Source of the DNA: a virus
Length of the DNA: 63,777 nt
IMG/VR virus record: IMGVR_UViG_3300037882_001819
Location: 1-63,777 of that record
Direction: 5' to 3' (one strand)
Below, in pieces: positions 1-8,398 of this stretch. Numbering within the stretch: the first letter of the stretch is position 1; every line of letters begins with the position of its first letter. The notes below the pieces were generated by a model. The model saw only the letters and a list, made by a program, of their open reading frames with translations. It had not been told where the DNA came from and made no database searches. A program made the translations under genes and the position numbers.

Positions 1-1729
1 CCAGGGCCTCCGCAGCCGCTGCCGCTGCCTGGGCGGCCTTAATCGCCTCTTGCTCTGCCGCCTTGCTGGCTTTAGAGGCGGCTATGGATTTGGCGGCCTT
101 AACTGCCCCTTCTTTAGCGTCCTTTGGCCACGCTGCCCATTCTTCAGGGGTGACTGGTACCTGGTCATTAACCAGCTTGTACAGGGATTCGTCGATAGCT
201 TTGGCTACCTGTACTGTCTTTAGGTTTGGTATGGCATCCAACTGCTCCTTCAAGCTGCCCGCCTTTAGAGGTAGGTAGTCAGCAGGCAGCAGACTATCCA
301 GGTCCACACCATGGGCCACCAGCACCTTCTCGTACTCAGGCACGTCTAGCACGTTCTTGCCCGTCAGGTTAAACGGCCCCAGGTTGTACTGGGCCTGCAA
401 GGCATCTTTAGACTTCTGGATATCCTTGGCCGCCTTAGCCGCCTTTTTGGCCTTGTCTAGGACCGCCTTTTGCTCCACCAGGTTCGTAGCCTGGAACAAC
501 TCCACCGGGTCCACCAGGTTGAAGTTTGCAGCTATGTCTTCATCTACCCCCGTCGCCCCCTTGATCACCTTGGCGATACCGCTGTCCTTCATTACCAGCT
601 TGCCGTCGCCTACGTCCAAATAATCCTCGGGTAACAGCCCATACTTCTTCCCGTAGTGGGTTACTGCCATGCCCTGCTTTGTCTTGTAGCTGTGGGCCGC
701 CTTCTCTGCTGCCACCTTGGCCGTCTTGGCTGCCAAGGCTGCCGCCAGGGCTTTGGCCGCCGTGTCCTTAACCTGCTTTTCGGCTGCGAACTCTTGGATG
801 TACTTTTGCCCGTCAGCCAACGCCCCACCCACCATCTCGGGCACGCCTGGTATCCACGCGCACCTGCAACGGGGGTGGAAGGGGATTAGGCCCCGGGCCT
901 CCTTGGTGCTGTAGGTCTTGCCCGCCTGGGCCTTGCACTTTGGGCATACTTTGCTGTCCCCAGCCGTCAGCCACTCCACCGCCAGGGTAACCGTATCCAC
1001 GCCCAGGGTATCCATGGCGTCCAGTTGCCCTTCTGCATAGGCGTACTGGAGCTCGTTTTGGGCAAAAAGGGTCGCCCGGCTTTTGCTGAAGCCCACCCCG
1101 GTCTGCATTGCTTTGGCGACCGTCCGCACGTCATCGCCCCGGGCCATACCGGTGGCCAGGATCTGGTGCAGGTTGGACTCCATGGCCTGGGTAATGTTTT
1201 GGAGGTAGGTGTACTCCCGGCTGTAAATGGTCGCCAGGCTTTTAACCGAGGTGGGTCCGTTGAAGGCTTCCGCCAGCCAACTGTTACCGCCCCACGGGTC
1301 CTCCGGTAGCACGCCCTTCACCGCTGCATGGGTATCCGTCAAGGCCTTTTTGTAGACAGGCCGCACGTACTGCTCCCACCAGGGCACCTGTGCCCCGTGT
1401 GGTCCGGTCTCGGCCTCCAGCACACCGCTGGCGAGCTGGGCCTGTAGCCAGGTTTGGAACGCCGCTAGCTTGGCCGGGTCACTAGGCAGGGCATTGGCCA
1501 CGAACGTGCGGCCCAGGCTGCCCTGGTGCATTACCCAGGCCCCTACGGCCTTGGCCAGGTGGGCCATCCGCTTTTCCATGGCCGCCACGAACACCTGCTT
1601 CTCCCGCCACAGCCCTGCCGGGTCTAACCGCCTGGCAAGGGCAAGGGGGCTAAGCTTAGGCGTCTTCTTCTTCGTCTTCTTCTTCGTCTCCGTCTTCCCC
1701 TGGGTCGCCTTTGCCTGGTTTGCCACCAT
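1..1729 (-). CDS. MuF/SPP1 gp7-type minor head protein, runs off left edge
   Basis: This is a minor head morphogenesis protein, expected inside the capsid near the portal. The reading frame is open from the portal tail to base 1 with no stop, so the C-terminus is missing. The central part reads as the MuF domain: an NELQYAYAEG segment, then EWLTAGDSKVCPKC, then IPFHPRCRCAWIP, which are the paired Cys and HPxCRC residues typical of the family. Beyond it the protein becomes Ala/Lys-rich and probably helical. The ATG at 1729 lies inside the portal gene and gives a Lys/Thr-rich N-terminus; an ATG at 1579 is an alternative. Both have a GGAG about 17 bases upstream, so the start is uncertain. Family assignment is firm. 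Confidence 0.85.
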   Translation of the reverse strand, partial: MVANQAKATQGKTETKKKTKKKTPKLSPLALARRLDPAGLWREKQVFVAAMEKRMAHLAKAVGAWVMHQGSLGRTFVANALPSDPAKLAAFQTWLQAQLASGVLEAETGPHGAQVPWWEQYVRPVYKKALTDTHAAVKGVLPEDPWGGNSWLAEAFNGPTSVKSLATIYSREYTYLQNITQAMESNLHQILATGMARGDDVRTVAKAMQTGVGFSKSRATLFAQNELQYAYAEGQLDAMDTLGVDTVTLAVEWLTAGDSKVCPKCKAQAGKTYSTKEARGLIPFHPRCRCAWIPGVPEMVGGALADGQKYIQEFAAEKQVKDTAAKALAAALAAKTAKVAAEKAAHSYKTKQGMAVTHYGKKYGLLPEDYLDVGDGKLVMKDSGIAKVIKGATGVDEDIAANFNLVDPVELFQATNLVEQKAVLDKAKKAAKAAKDIQKSKDALQAQYNLGPFNLTGKNVLDVPEYEKVLVAHGVDLDSLLPADYLPLKAGSLKEQLDAIPNLKTVQVAKAIDESLYKLVNDQVPVTPEEWAAWPKDAKEGAVKAAKSIAASKASKAAEQEAIKAAQAAAAAAEAL

Positions 1730-3311
1730 TGCCCGCACCAGGTGGGCCTCCAGAGCCTCCGCCACCGTCCTGCCCGTCCCCGTCCCCATTGCTACCATCG
1801 CCTGGTCCCCCTAGGTGTTCATTCACTTTGTTGAAGAAGCCGTCAGCCCCGCCTAATTCGTCCAGTGCAGCTTCCAATATCGCTGCCGCCTCTGGTTTGC
1901 TGAAGCCCATAAACTTGATCAGGTACTCCAACGGCGGTACCAGGATTTTCGCGTTGCCGCTTACATAGGTGCTGAGGGCATTGGTACGCTTAACCAGCAC
2001 ATCCGCTTTTTCGTCCTCGCTCTGCGTGTACAGGTCCGGCCACTTGCACCGTGGGAGGCGTAGCGTTTTGTCTGGTGTGAAAGGGCAGTCGGCATGCGCC
2101 ACAGGTGGCAACACGCCCACGCGCATCAGCCGCTCAGCCAATGGCATGAGCATAACGGGCTGGGCATGGTCAACCCGCCTTTTGCCCACGCTGTCTAGCC
2201 ACTTCTTTGTATCCTGACCGCTGGCTAACTGCCCAGCTTCCGCCCCCATAAGTATCCGCATGGGGATATCATAGGCAATAGCCAGGAGCCGGAGGTTGCC
2301 GTCCAGGTGGGCTGTTGGGTCGCTGACCTGGCCCGCCAATACTTTGGCTTCCAACCCGGTCAAAGCTAAGTACCTTTGCAGGCCCTCCTGGAAGGCACCC
2401 AATTCCGCCTTCAATTCCTTCACTTCCTCCGGTAGCAAAGCCACCGGGGTGGCACTGTTTTGCTGCACCGCCAAGCCGGGGAAGCCACCCTTCCAAAACA
2501 TCTCGCCGCTGCCGCCCATCACCTTGCGGATGTCCATAATGCGGTTAAGGCCCCGTTCCATACGGGGCATGCCGAACACTTCGCTGGTTAAGAGGTTGTC
2601 GGCCACGTGGACCATGCGAGTCCAGTGGACCATTAAATTAGTCATCCGCACCTCAGGCTGCCCGCCTGCGCTGTAGCCGTCATAAGATTCGATGTTCAAG
2701 TTGTACTTTAGGGGCTCCCCGAACCTGTTACTGTTGGGGTTACTGTCCAGGTGGACCGGTGCACCGCTCTCCGCCACTACCCGCACGTATGCCAGCTCGG
2801 TTAGCTGGGGCGGTGTAACCCACTTGCCTGGCGTGGTATCCGTGCCATCCTGCCAGCCAGGTGCTGCCAGGTCCGTGCCCCCGGGCAAGCCTAGGAAAAG
2901 CCCACCATAACGTCCAATGCCGCTCACCACGTCAACCCGGTACAACTTGTTCATTAGGTTATGGGCTGCAACCAGGCTGGCCCAGGCCCCCTCCCATGGT
3001 GTCTGTGTGTCCTCGTCCTCGTCCTCGTACATATCGGGGGCTTCTTCCCATGTGGCCTTAGGCCACATCTCCACAATACGGGCTGCAATGTCGCCCCGCC
3101 TGAACAGCTTCATATAGTCGGTGGGACCGGGGGCAACGGGGTACCTGCACTCCGTATCGATATCCCGGGTACCGTTTTGGCCCTCCCCAAATATGCCTGT
3201 GCCCATTAGGCTGGACCGACTTAGCAAATAGTTCAGTACCATTTGGGCAGGTGGTGACAGTCCAGCCCCTGGGTTTTGCATTACGTTTTTCCCTGTGTTT
3301 GTAGCAACCAT
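1656..3311 (-). CDS. Portal protein (DUF1073-like)
   Basis: A 551-residue protein with the size and look of the DUF1073 portal family, which forms the dodecameric DNA gate at one capsid vertex. Residues about 25-130 hold the conserved start of the family (GTGIFG, then DYMKLFRRGDIAARIVEMWP). The C-terminus is a low-complexity Gly/Asp/Glu tail ending in an acidic run. The ATG at 3311 follows GGGGGTAGGTA. It is followed at once by the MuF minor head gene, the usual order. It lies after an intrinsic terminator and several small genes, and about 2.5 kb from TerL rather than next to it. Confidence in the portal call is high because neighbour and family agree. Confidence 0.88.
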   Translation of the reverse strand: MVATNTGKNVMQNPGAGLSPPAQMVLNYLLSRSSLMGTGIFGEGQNGTRDIDTECRYPVAPGPTDYMKLFRRGDIAARIVEMWPKATWEEAPDMYEDEDEDTQTPWEGAWASLVAAHNLMNKLYRVDVVSGIGRYGGLFLGLPGGTDLAAPGWQDGTDTTPGKWVTPPQLTELAYVRVVAESGAPVHLDSNPNSNRFGEPLKYNLNIESYDGYSAGGQPEVRMTNLMVHWTRMVHVADNLLTSEVFGMPRMERGLNRIMDIRKVMGGSGEMFWKGGFPGLAVQQNSATPVALLPEEVKELKAELGAFQEGLQRYLALTGLEAKVLAGQVSDPTAHLDGNLRLLAIAYDIPMRILMGAEAGQLASGQDTKKWLDSVGKRRVDHAQPVMLMPLAERLMRVGVLPPVAHADCPFTPDKTLRLPRCKWPDLYTQSEDEKADVLVKRTNALSTYVSGNAKILVPPLEYLIKFMGFSKPEAAAILEAALDELGGADGFFNKVNEHLGGPGDGSNGDGDGQDGGGGSGGPPGAGNGGKPGKGDPGEDGDEEEDEEEDA

Positions 3312-3334
3312 TACCTACCCCCTAGCCTGGAAAC

Positions 3335-3362
3335 AAAAAAGCCCGAGCACTTGCCCGGGCTT
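3335..3362 (-). terminator. Intrinsic terminator upstream of portal
   Basis: On the minus strand GCCCGGGC-AAGT-GCTCGGGC forms an 8-bp stem (one G-T pair) with a 4-base loop, followed by six T. It would end transcripts of the 3394-3711 gene just before the portal. The portal then needs readthrough or its own promoter, which I could not find. Confidence 0.85.
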
Positions 3363-3393
3363 AGTATAGCACGTACCTACCTGCCGTACAGGC

Positions 3394-3711
3394 TTAGTGT
3401 CGGCCACGCCCTACAACGGTTACACCCGCTGGCGTGTGCTTCACACGTGCAAACAATAGCACGCGCACAGGTGCCCGCATGGCGTTATAGCTGTGGCCCG
3501 GGCTGCCTGCATAGGCGAACGCTGCCTGTACCCGTGGGAACAGGTGCCGCTGGCTAAAGAAGGCATTCTCTGCCCGTCCGTTGGTGTCGCCGTGGCCGAT
3601 GCCTGTGGCTGCCATGCGGTCTACCGCTTGACGTGGTGTTTCCGCCTGTGCCATGGTGCAGACCACAAGGCCGAGCAAAAGGGCTGCGAGGCACAATGTC
3701 CAATTTTTCAT
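3394..3711 (-). CDS. Small secreted CAP/SCP-like protein
   Basis: A 105-residue protein with a clear signal peptide: MKNW, a hydrophobic stretch at 5-19, and an AQA cleavage site near residue 23. The mature part resembles a shortened CAP (SCP/PR-1) domain: GIGHGD (H40), GRAENAFFS (E48) and SPGHSYNAM (H73), matching the usual His, Glu-Asn and SPGH motifs in order. CAP domains are secreted proteins of varied function. A signal peptide in a phage gene suggests action in the host envelope or outside the cell. The start at 3711 has AGGAG nine bases upstream; an in-frame start 14 codons earlier lacks one. The gene ends in an intrinsic terminator. The CAP match is by motif only. Confidence 0.6.
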   Translation of the reverse strand: MKNWTLCLAALLLGLVVCTMAQAETPRQAVDRMAATGIGHGDTNGRAENAFFSQRHLFPRVQAAFAYAGSPGHSYNAMRAPVRVLLFARVKHTPAGVTVVGRGRH

Positions 3712-3770
3712 TTCCCAAACTCCTAAAGGGTCAAAACAAACGCCCGGGCACACTACCCAGGCCTAACTGC

Positions 3771-3983
3771 TTACTGCTTACTTCGTTCCTGCCAGTCGGC
3801 TTCTAGGGCCTTTTTGGCTTTTTGCAGGCTGGGCCACCGGTCGCCTATGCGTTCGCCTGCATTCGTAAACGCCGTCCAGCACACGCTACCATAGCCTGTA
3901 TGTGGCGACCTGTCTACCACCAGGGTCTGCACCCGCCCGTATACCCGGTGCGCCCAGGCACCCTGTCCCGTCTTAAACCACAT
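3771..3983 (-). CDS. Hypothetical protein, 70 aa
   Basis: Unrecognised small basic protein. AAGGA sits eight bases before the ATG, so it is very likely translated. It has a Trp-rich middle and a helical, charged C-terminus (LQKAKKALEADWQERS). It lies between two minus-strand terminators with the CAP-like gene, so the two probably share a short transcript. No function can be assigned. Confidence 0.6.
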   Translation of the reverse strand: MWFKTGQGAWAHRVYGRVQTLVVDRSPHTGYGSVCWTAFTNAGERIGDRWPSLQKAKKALEADWQERSKQ

Positions 3984-4001
3984 GCTGTAAATCCTTAGGT
4001 G

Positions 4002-4029
4002 AAAAAAAAAAGCCCGGGGTACCGGGCTT
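4002..4029 (-). terminator. Intrinsic terminator after 4038-4385 gene
   Basis: On the minus strand AGCCCGG-TACC-CCGGGCT gives a 7-bp stem with a four-base loop followed by a run of ten T. It ends the short transcript that starts at the promoter at 4425-4453. Confidence 0.88.
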
Positions 4030-4037
4030 GGTTTGGC

Positions 4038-4385
4038 CTAGCTGGCCACTGCTGTGCACTTGCCGATACCACGCTTGCCCCACTTGCAACGGTTTACGCA
4101 CATGGCCAGCACCAGGGCACGGCCAGCCTTTGTTGTGGGGCAGGTGTCGGGCAAGGCACAGTCAAACACGTTGCTAAGGGCCTGGGGCATGCGGGCATGG
4201 TTACTGCACAGGTAGTATAGCTTGCCCTGCTTTGGGCTGTCACCCTTTTCTTCCCAAACAATTAGTTCGCTTTTGTTGCCGCATGCGTCAACAATGTGCA
4301 GGCGGCCCAGTAGCTTGGCCTTGGCGATGCGGCTGTTGTGGCTGTTAATTTGTCCGGCCATTGCTGCCATGTTTAGTAGGTTCAT
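4038..4385 (-). CDS. Hypothetical Cys-rich protein, 115 aa
   Basis: Unrecognised basic protein with seven cysteines, including LYYLCSNH and CVNRCKWGKRGIGKC, which could bind a metal. It has its own promoter 40 bases upstream, an AAGGA ribosome site eight bases before the ATG at 4385, and its own terminator. It is therefore a monocistronic unit, presumably strongly expressed. The leader is nearly the same as that of the 12983-13348 gene, so the two are probably expressed together. Confidence 0.65.
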   Translation of the reverse strand: MNLLNMAAMAGQINSHNSRIAKAKLLGRLHIVDACGNKSELIVWEEKGDSPKQGKLYYLCSNHARMPQALSNVFDCALPDTCPTTKAGRALVLAMCVNRCKWGKRGIGKCTAVAS

Positions 4386-4424
4386 CTTCAGGTTCCTTTG
4401 TAGTTGTGTCTGCGTTACCCTTAC

Positions 4425-4453
4425 ACTATACGGCTAGATAGAACCTTCTGCAA
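4425..4453 (-). promoter_or_regulatory. Sigma-70-like promoter A
   Basis: On the minus strand TTGCAG, 17 bases, TATAGT: near-consensus -35 and -10. The spacer begins AAGGTTC as in promoter B (13401-13429). An A/T-rich stretch (CCTAAAAAATATC) lies about 30 bases upstream of the -35 box and is also shared with B. It drives the 4038-4385 gene. Confidence 0.8.
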
Positions 4454-4484
4454 CAGGCAATCTTCTAAATTCCGAAGATATTTT

Positions 4485-5471
4485 TTAGGCGTCCTGACCG
4501 GTGGGGATTGTAGTTAGGCTTTGGCGGTGCACCACGCTACCCTTGATCGGTACCAGCCTAGGCACCTTACGGCCTGGCCCCGTCCAACGCCTGGCAAAGT
4601 GTGGCCGCCTTAGGTGTGGCGTGCTGTCCAGTCGTGCGCCCAACGTCCAGCCAATGCCCTTTAGCCTGGCTGCACGGTCTAACGCTGCTTGGGTGACCGG
4701 CTTGCCCCGGTCCCTGGCCAACAGGTCACGCTCCAGCAGCCCCGTGGCATCATCCGCCAGCAGCCCGAAGCAGGCCAACAGCTTAAGCTCTATAACCCGA
4801 TCATCGTCGAAGTCAGGCACCCCATAGGTTACCCCGTCCGCTTTGCTATTGCAGGCCACATCCGCATCAGAGCTTAGCACGTCCGCAATATTCCCATCCA
4901 TAACCGTGGGGGCCTGCTGCGCATCCGCCAATAACCGGGCCAGGCTGGTGCCCCCGTCTGTGTCTACAAAACAAAGGCTGTCACGGTATTCCGTCTTGCC
5001 TTCCGGTCCTTTGTACGCAGTGTGCACCGTCACCAACTGCTTATCAGGGTAACCGGCCCAGCTCTGGTAGGTCAGGATGGCTGTCTCCAGCCCCCCACAC
5101 CCTGCCACGCCCTTGGGTAGCCGCAACGCTATGGCTGTGCACCTGACTATATCCTCTATACCCGCTTCCGTCTCCTCCAGCACCCGCACCCCAGGCACTA
5201 CCACAGGCAGGATGGGCGTATCCGTTGGCACCTTGGCCACGATGTCCAAGATGCAAGGGTAAACAAGGTAGTAAGGGCAGCCGCAGGTGTGCCATATGTA
5301 CTCCGCCCGCGACCTGCTTTCAGCCCCCGTGTTCTTCCGCTGTACTGCGTCCCGGATTGCCCTATCGTAAAAGGTCCCTGCGTCCACATCAGGCGGCAGG
5401 CGAAAACGGTGGCACAGGGCAAGCTTGGCCCTCTTATCCCTAAACATTGAATAGACTTCAAAGTGTTCCAT
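4485..5471 (-). CDS. Hypothetical protein, 328 aa
   Basis: Unrecognised soluble protein. The N-terminus is helical and basic (MFRDKRAKLALCHRFRLP). The C-terminus holds an HLRRPHFARRWTGPGRK stretch that recalls short His/Arg/Trp-rich tails found in other uncharacterised phage and plasmid proteins. It ends just upstream of promoter A and lies downstream of TerL and the 5481-5804 gene in the same direction. There is no signal peptide or membrane segment. Confidence 0.6.
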   Translation of the reverse strand: MEHFEVYSMFRDKRAKLALCHRFRLPPDVDAGTFYDRAIRDAVQRKNTGAESRSRAEYIWHTCGCPYYLVYPCILDIVAKVPTDTPILPVVVPGVRVLEETEAGIEDIVRCTAIALRLPKGVAGCGGLETAILTYQSWAGYPDKQLVTVHTAYKGPEGKTEYRDSLCFVDTDGGTSLARLLADAQQAPTVMDGNIADVLSSDADVACNSKADGVTYGVPDFDDDRVIELKLLACFGLLADDATGLLERDLLARDRGKPVTQAALDRAARLKGIGWTLGARLDSTPHLRRPHFARRWTGPGRKVPRLVPIKGSVVHRQSLTTIPTGQDA

Positions 5472-5480
5472 GTTGGTCCC

Positions 5481-5804
5481 TTAAATGGTGTCTACCTGCT
5501 TTATCGGTAAAGGGTCACCCATTTGCTGTAGGAATGTTGCCACGTCCGCCCAGTTGTAGATAAAATGGGTGGCCTTAGTATGGGGGTTTGGCGGGTGGTC
5601 GCTGATGCGGATGTAGTAAAACTGGAAGCCCCTGTATTGCTCGCCGTCCACGCCCTGCACCAGGTTCGTTGGCTGCTTGCACTTCAGGTAACAGCTTATA
5701 CTGCGATGCCCCGGCACGCTTATAACCTGCCAGCCCTGCTTACGGAGCCGCCTACGAAGGAAGTTCGCTTGCCGCCTTGCAATAGTCCTGGGGTTGTCGC
5801 CCAT
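5481..5804 (-). CDS. Hypothetical basic protein, 107 aa
   Basis: Unrecognised. The N-terminus is strongly basic (IARRQANFLRRRLRKQGW), followed by an alpha/beta-looking region rich in Tyr and Phe. GGGGAG five bases before the ATG at 5804 supports this start over one seven codons upstream inside the terminase gene. It begins ten bases after TerL ends, so it is probably co-translated with it. Nucleic-acid binding is possible from charge alone. Confidence 0.6.
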   Translation of the reverse strand: MGDNPRTIARRQANFLRRRLRKQGWQVISVPGHRSISCYLKCKQPTNLVQGVDGEQYRGFQFYYIRISDHPPNPHTKATHFIYNWADVATFLQQMGDPLPIKQVDTI

Positions 5805-5814
5805 GCTAGCTCCC

Positions 5815-7245
5815 CTACAACGCACCTACCCGGGCCGTGCCCACCAGGCCCATGTACGCCAGGCTACTACCGTCCACCTGGTCACTATATTCCCCATCGG
5901 GAAAGAACGCCAATTCATCTGCATAAGGGAACAGCCAGGCCGCACCAATAGGCACGAAAACATTCCCCCCGTTAACCTGGCTGGCGAAGGTGTCGGCCCG
6001 CAGCTCCTTGCTGCCCGTAGGACGGATGGCCCGCACCCGGTAGCCCGCCAAGTCCCGCAGGGACATTAAGGCATCGAACTTGCCCGAGCTGCCCCCCTCC
6101 TCTTCCATAAGCACCCGCACGTTAATGCCGTCCGCCACCGTAGTAGCCCGCATCCGCTTGTTCCGCTCGTCAGGCCCCCACTGGCCCCGCCTAACGTCCA
6201 GCACCCAAATGCTTCCATTCTTGTGCATGCCCATCTTCACCCCGCACGTGTACTTGCCCCCGCCGTCCGTAATGGCTTTGTCCCACGCCCGCACGATCTG
6301 CACGAACTCGCTGTCCGGTGGGACCTGCTTGGCGTTCAGCAAGAGCTTGGCACTGTCGAACATGCCCCCGCCGTCCGGTATGGGGTCCTGCATGACCTGG
6401 CCAGCGTAGCCGTAAACGCCCAGCTCTAGCTTCATGTTGCCCAGTACCTCTTCGCTCAGCCTGTCCGGGTCCAGCAGACCGTTAACGTACCGCTGGCGTA
6501 GCTCTCGCGGGCGCACCATGCGGCCCAGTCGCCCAGGCAGGCTGTAGTGCTTAACAGGCGTGCCCCTGGTTAGGAATACATCCGTTGGGTCCAGGCGGTG
6601 GATACGCTGCATGGTTAGGAAGGTTATGGACCTCTTTTTATCCGTCTTGCGCTGGCTTATGGTCTCCGCCGTCCAGATACGGGCCGTCTTTAGCTCTGCC
6701 TTACTGCGTCCGCCTATGGGGTCTAGTGGATCGTCGATGCTGATAATGTCCCCGTGCATACCCATAACGCTGCCGCCCACGGTGCAGGCATACCGGCCCC
6801 CGCCCAGTGTGTTGCCCCAGTGGGACATTCGGTTCTTATCGTCCAGCAGCTCAATCTCGGGCCATAACTTCTGATACAGTGGTGACTCCACCACCTGCCG
6901 GGCCGCCGTGCTAAGCTCGAAACTTAAGGGCTGGCTGAAGCTGGCCCCAATGAACCGCAGCCGTGGGTTCACCGTCCACGCCCAGGGCACGCTGTGAATG
7001 CTGAACACGGTAGACTTCGTGGTACCCGGGCAGATGTTGGTTACCACATCGTACTCACGGGGCAGGCCTGCATGGTGCCGCCTGACCTGCCTTTCGAACT
7101 CCCCGGCTAGTAGGGGTATGTGCCAGTTCCACTTAAAATCGTGGCCGAAAGTTGTCTTGGTAAACACCCTGAGGAAATTAAAGTAACTGCTGGAACAGTA
7201 ATTGCGCAGGCTGGCGTAGTAGTCGACACTTGGGGCAGCGTTCAT
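5815..7245 (-). CDS. terL: Terminase large subunit (TerL)
   Basis: The DNA-packaging motor. A 476-residue protein with an ATPase half and an RNase H-fold nuclease half. The phosphate loop is the degenerate PGTTKST (about residues 73-79), and Walker B is DIISIDD (166-172). The nuclease begins at RAWDKA, with Asp322 as the first metal ligand. The start at 7245 overlaps the stop of the desaturase gene (ATGA); longer in-frame extensions run into that gene without a ribosome site. Portal lies about 2.5 kb downstream, with small genes in between. The TerS-like gene is about 8 kb upstream, an unusually loose packaging cluster. Confidence 0.92.
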   Translation of the reverse strand: MNAAPSVDYYASLRNYCSSSYFNFLRVFTKTTFGHDFKWNWHIPLLAGEFERQVRRHHAGLPREYDVVTNICPGTTKSTVFSIHSVPWAWTVNPRLRFIGASFSQPLSFELSTAARQVVESPLYQKLWPEIELLDDKNRMSHWGNTLGGGRYACTVGGSVMGMHGDIISIDDPLDPIGGRSKAELKTARIWTAETISQRKTDKKRSITFLTMQRIHRLDPTDVFLTRGTPVKHYSLPGRLGRMVRPRELRQRYVNGLLDPDRLSEEVLGNMKLELGVYGYAGQVMQDPIPDGGGMFDSAKLLLNAKQVPPDSEFVQIVRAWDKAITDGGGKYTCGVKMGMHKNGSIWVLDVRRGQWGPDERNKRMRATTVADGINVRVLMEEEGGSSGKFDALMSLRDLAGYRVRAIRPTGSKELRADTFASQVNGGNVFVPIGAAWLFPYADELAFFPDGEYSDQVDGSSLAYMGLVGTARVGAL

Positions 7246-7802
7246 AGTTGAGGCCCTTGGGGCTGCACGCCAATTGCGGCCAGTACCCACTCTACACCCC
7301 GCCAAAACCCCAGCAGGTCTAGGACCGGGTTTACCCAGCAGGTCATAGGGCAATAAGCACGCCTGGAGAGATGCTTGGGGTCAACCCGTATGCCGTCTGC
7401 ATAGTGGTGCCTGTCGTGGTGCTGCCGGGGGATGAATAACCCCGTCCACTGCATAAACCGGATGGCCTTGCCCAGCTTGGCCCGGGGCTCATGCGCCCAC
7501 CTGTGCACCAGGTTGGCCACGCTGGTAAAGGTCACGCCCAGCCACAGCCACACGGGCACACCCAGCAACCACAGCACCAGGCCTAAGGGCCACGCGAAGT
7601 AGGCCGCAGACCGCATATTATCCCACCAGCCCACCAGGGTGATGGCGGTAGGGTACCTGTGGTGGTGCAGGTTGCCCTGTGCCATAGACTGGAAGAGTTC
7701 TAGGGTGGTATTTTCACCCATGTACCGGTCCTCCACGAAGTGGAATACCCCGGTTATAAAGTCGGCTAGCAACCAAGCCGCCAACACGTGAAATAAAATC
7801 AT
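7242..7802 (-). CDS. CarF/PEDS1 (TMEM189-type) lipid desaturase
   Basis: A 186-residue membrane protein matching the lipid desaturase domain of CarF, Kua and PEDS1, enzymes that desaturate alkyl-ether phospholipids to vinyl-ether plasmalogens. His-containing motifs appear in family order: DFITGVFHFVED (D14, H21, D25), NLHHHRYP (H46-48), NLVHRWAH (H100, H104), QHHDRHH (H128-133). Then comes the family ending CWVNPVLDLLGFWRGVEWVL. Hydrophobic segments lie near residues 1-20, 66-100 and 115-125. The start at 7802 has AGGAG seven bases upstream. It is translationally coupled to TerL by ATGA, so it should be made late. I know of no standard phage role; remodelling of host lipids is inference. The family call is strong, the substrate is unknown. 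Confidence 0.85.
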   Translation of the reverse strand: MILFHVLAAWLLADFITGVFHFVEDRYMGENTTLELFQSMAQGNLHHHRYPTAITLVGWWDNMRSAAYFAWPLGLVLWLLGVPVWLWLGVTFTSVANLVHRWAHEPRAKLGKAIRFMQWTGLFIPRQHHDRHHYADGIRVDPKHLSRRAYCPMTCWVNPVLDLLGFWRGVEWVLAAIGVQPQGPQL

Positions 7803-7854
7803 GCTAGGTCTCCTGGGGCACAGCATACCACAGGCGGCCTGGCGTTGCCACTGC

Positions 7855-8313
7855 TTAAAACCCGGCCCGCTTTAGGGCCTTGTTACGCTTGCGGTTACTT
7901 AGGTGCTTTTGTGCTGCGGCCTGGGCTGCCTGTGCTTGCCTGGCGTCTAGGCGGGCTGCTGCTAGTGCCTTACGGGCATTACTAGCCTCCGCCCGTCGCT
8001 CTAGCCTGTTACGGGGTTTAGGGGTGCCCTCTTTCTCTGTCCCCATGGGTATGCCCCCAACTGTAAAATCCGAAAACCCCCGGGCTTTGTCCCATGCCCG
8101 GGCTGCACCCCCATAAGCCTTGGCGAACGCCGGGTCGTACAGCACCACCTTCCGCTGGATGTTGCACTCCTGCCACGTGGGGCAATGCCGGGCCACCATC
8201 TCCAGCAACTCCGCATCGGTCCTGTCCGGTTGCTCCTCAAAGTCGGCCCACTTGCTGGTACCGTCCTCGTCGGTGTAGTACACCCTGAACGCTAGTCTAC
8301 CACTTTCCATCAT
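7855..8313 (-). CDS. Hypothetical protein with Ala/Arg-rich helical tail, 152 aa
   Basis: Unrecognised. The first 80 residues look globular (FRVYYTDEDGTSKWADFEE). Residues about 95-150 form a charged, Ala-rich helix (NARKALAAARLDARQAQ). The start at 8313 uses the first of two tandem ATGs, five bases after AAGG. A start 18 codons upstream would lie in the terminator loop and is not supported. It begins right after the terminator at 8326-8398. Confidence 0.6.
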   Translation of the reverse strand: MMESGRLAFRVYYTDEDGTSKWADFEEQPDRTDAELLEMVARHCPTWQECNIQRKVVLYDPAFAKAYGGAARAWDKARGFSDFTVGGIPMGTEKEGTPKPRNRLERRAEASNARKALAAARLDARQAQAAQAAAQKHLSNRKRNKALKRAGF

Positions 8314-8325
8314 TCCGCCCTTATA

Positions 8326-8398
8326 AAAAAACGTGACCGGGTGGTGACTATGCACCAAACATTCCAAAGCACCCTTGCGGCTAGTGGCACCCGGTCAC
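8326..8398 (-). terminator. Terminator-like structure with 11-bp stem
   Basis: GTGACCGGGTG (8388-8398 on the minus strand) pairs perfectly with CACCCGGTCAC (8333-8343). The 44-base loop holds a further ACTA/TAGT pair, and the structure is followed by seven T. The stop codon of the SLOG gene lies inside the first arm. The loop is long for a standard terminator, so it may be regulated or protein-assisted. Confidence 0.55.
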
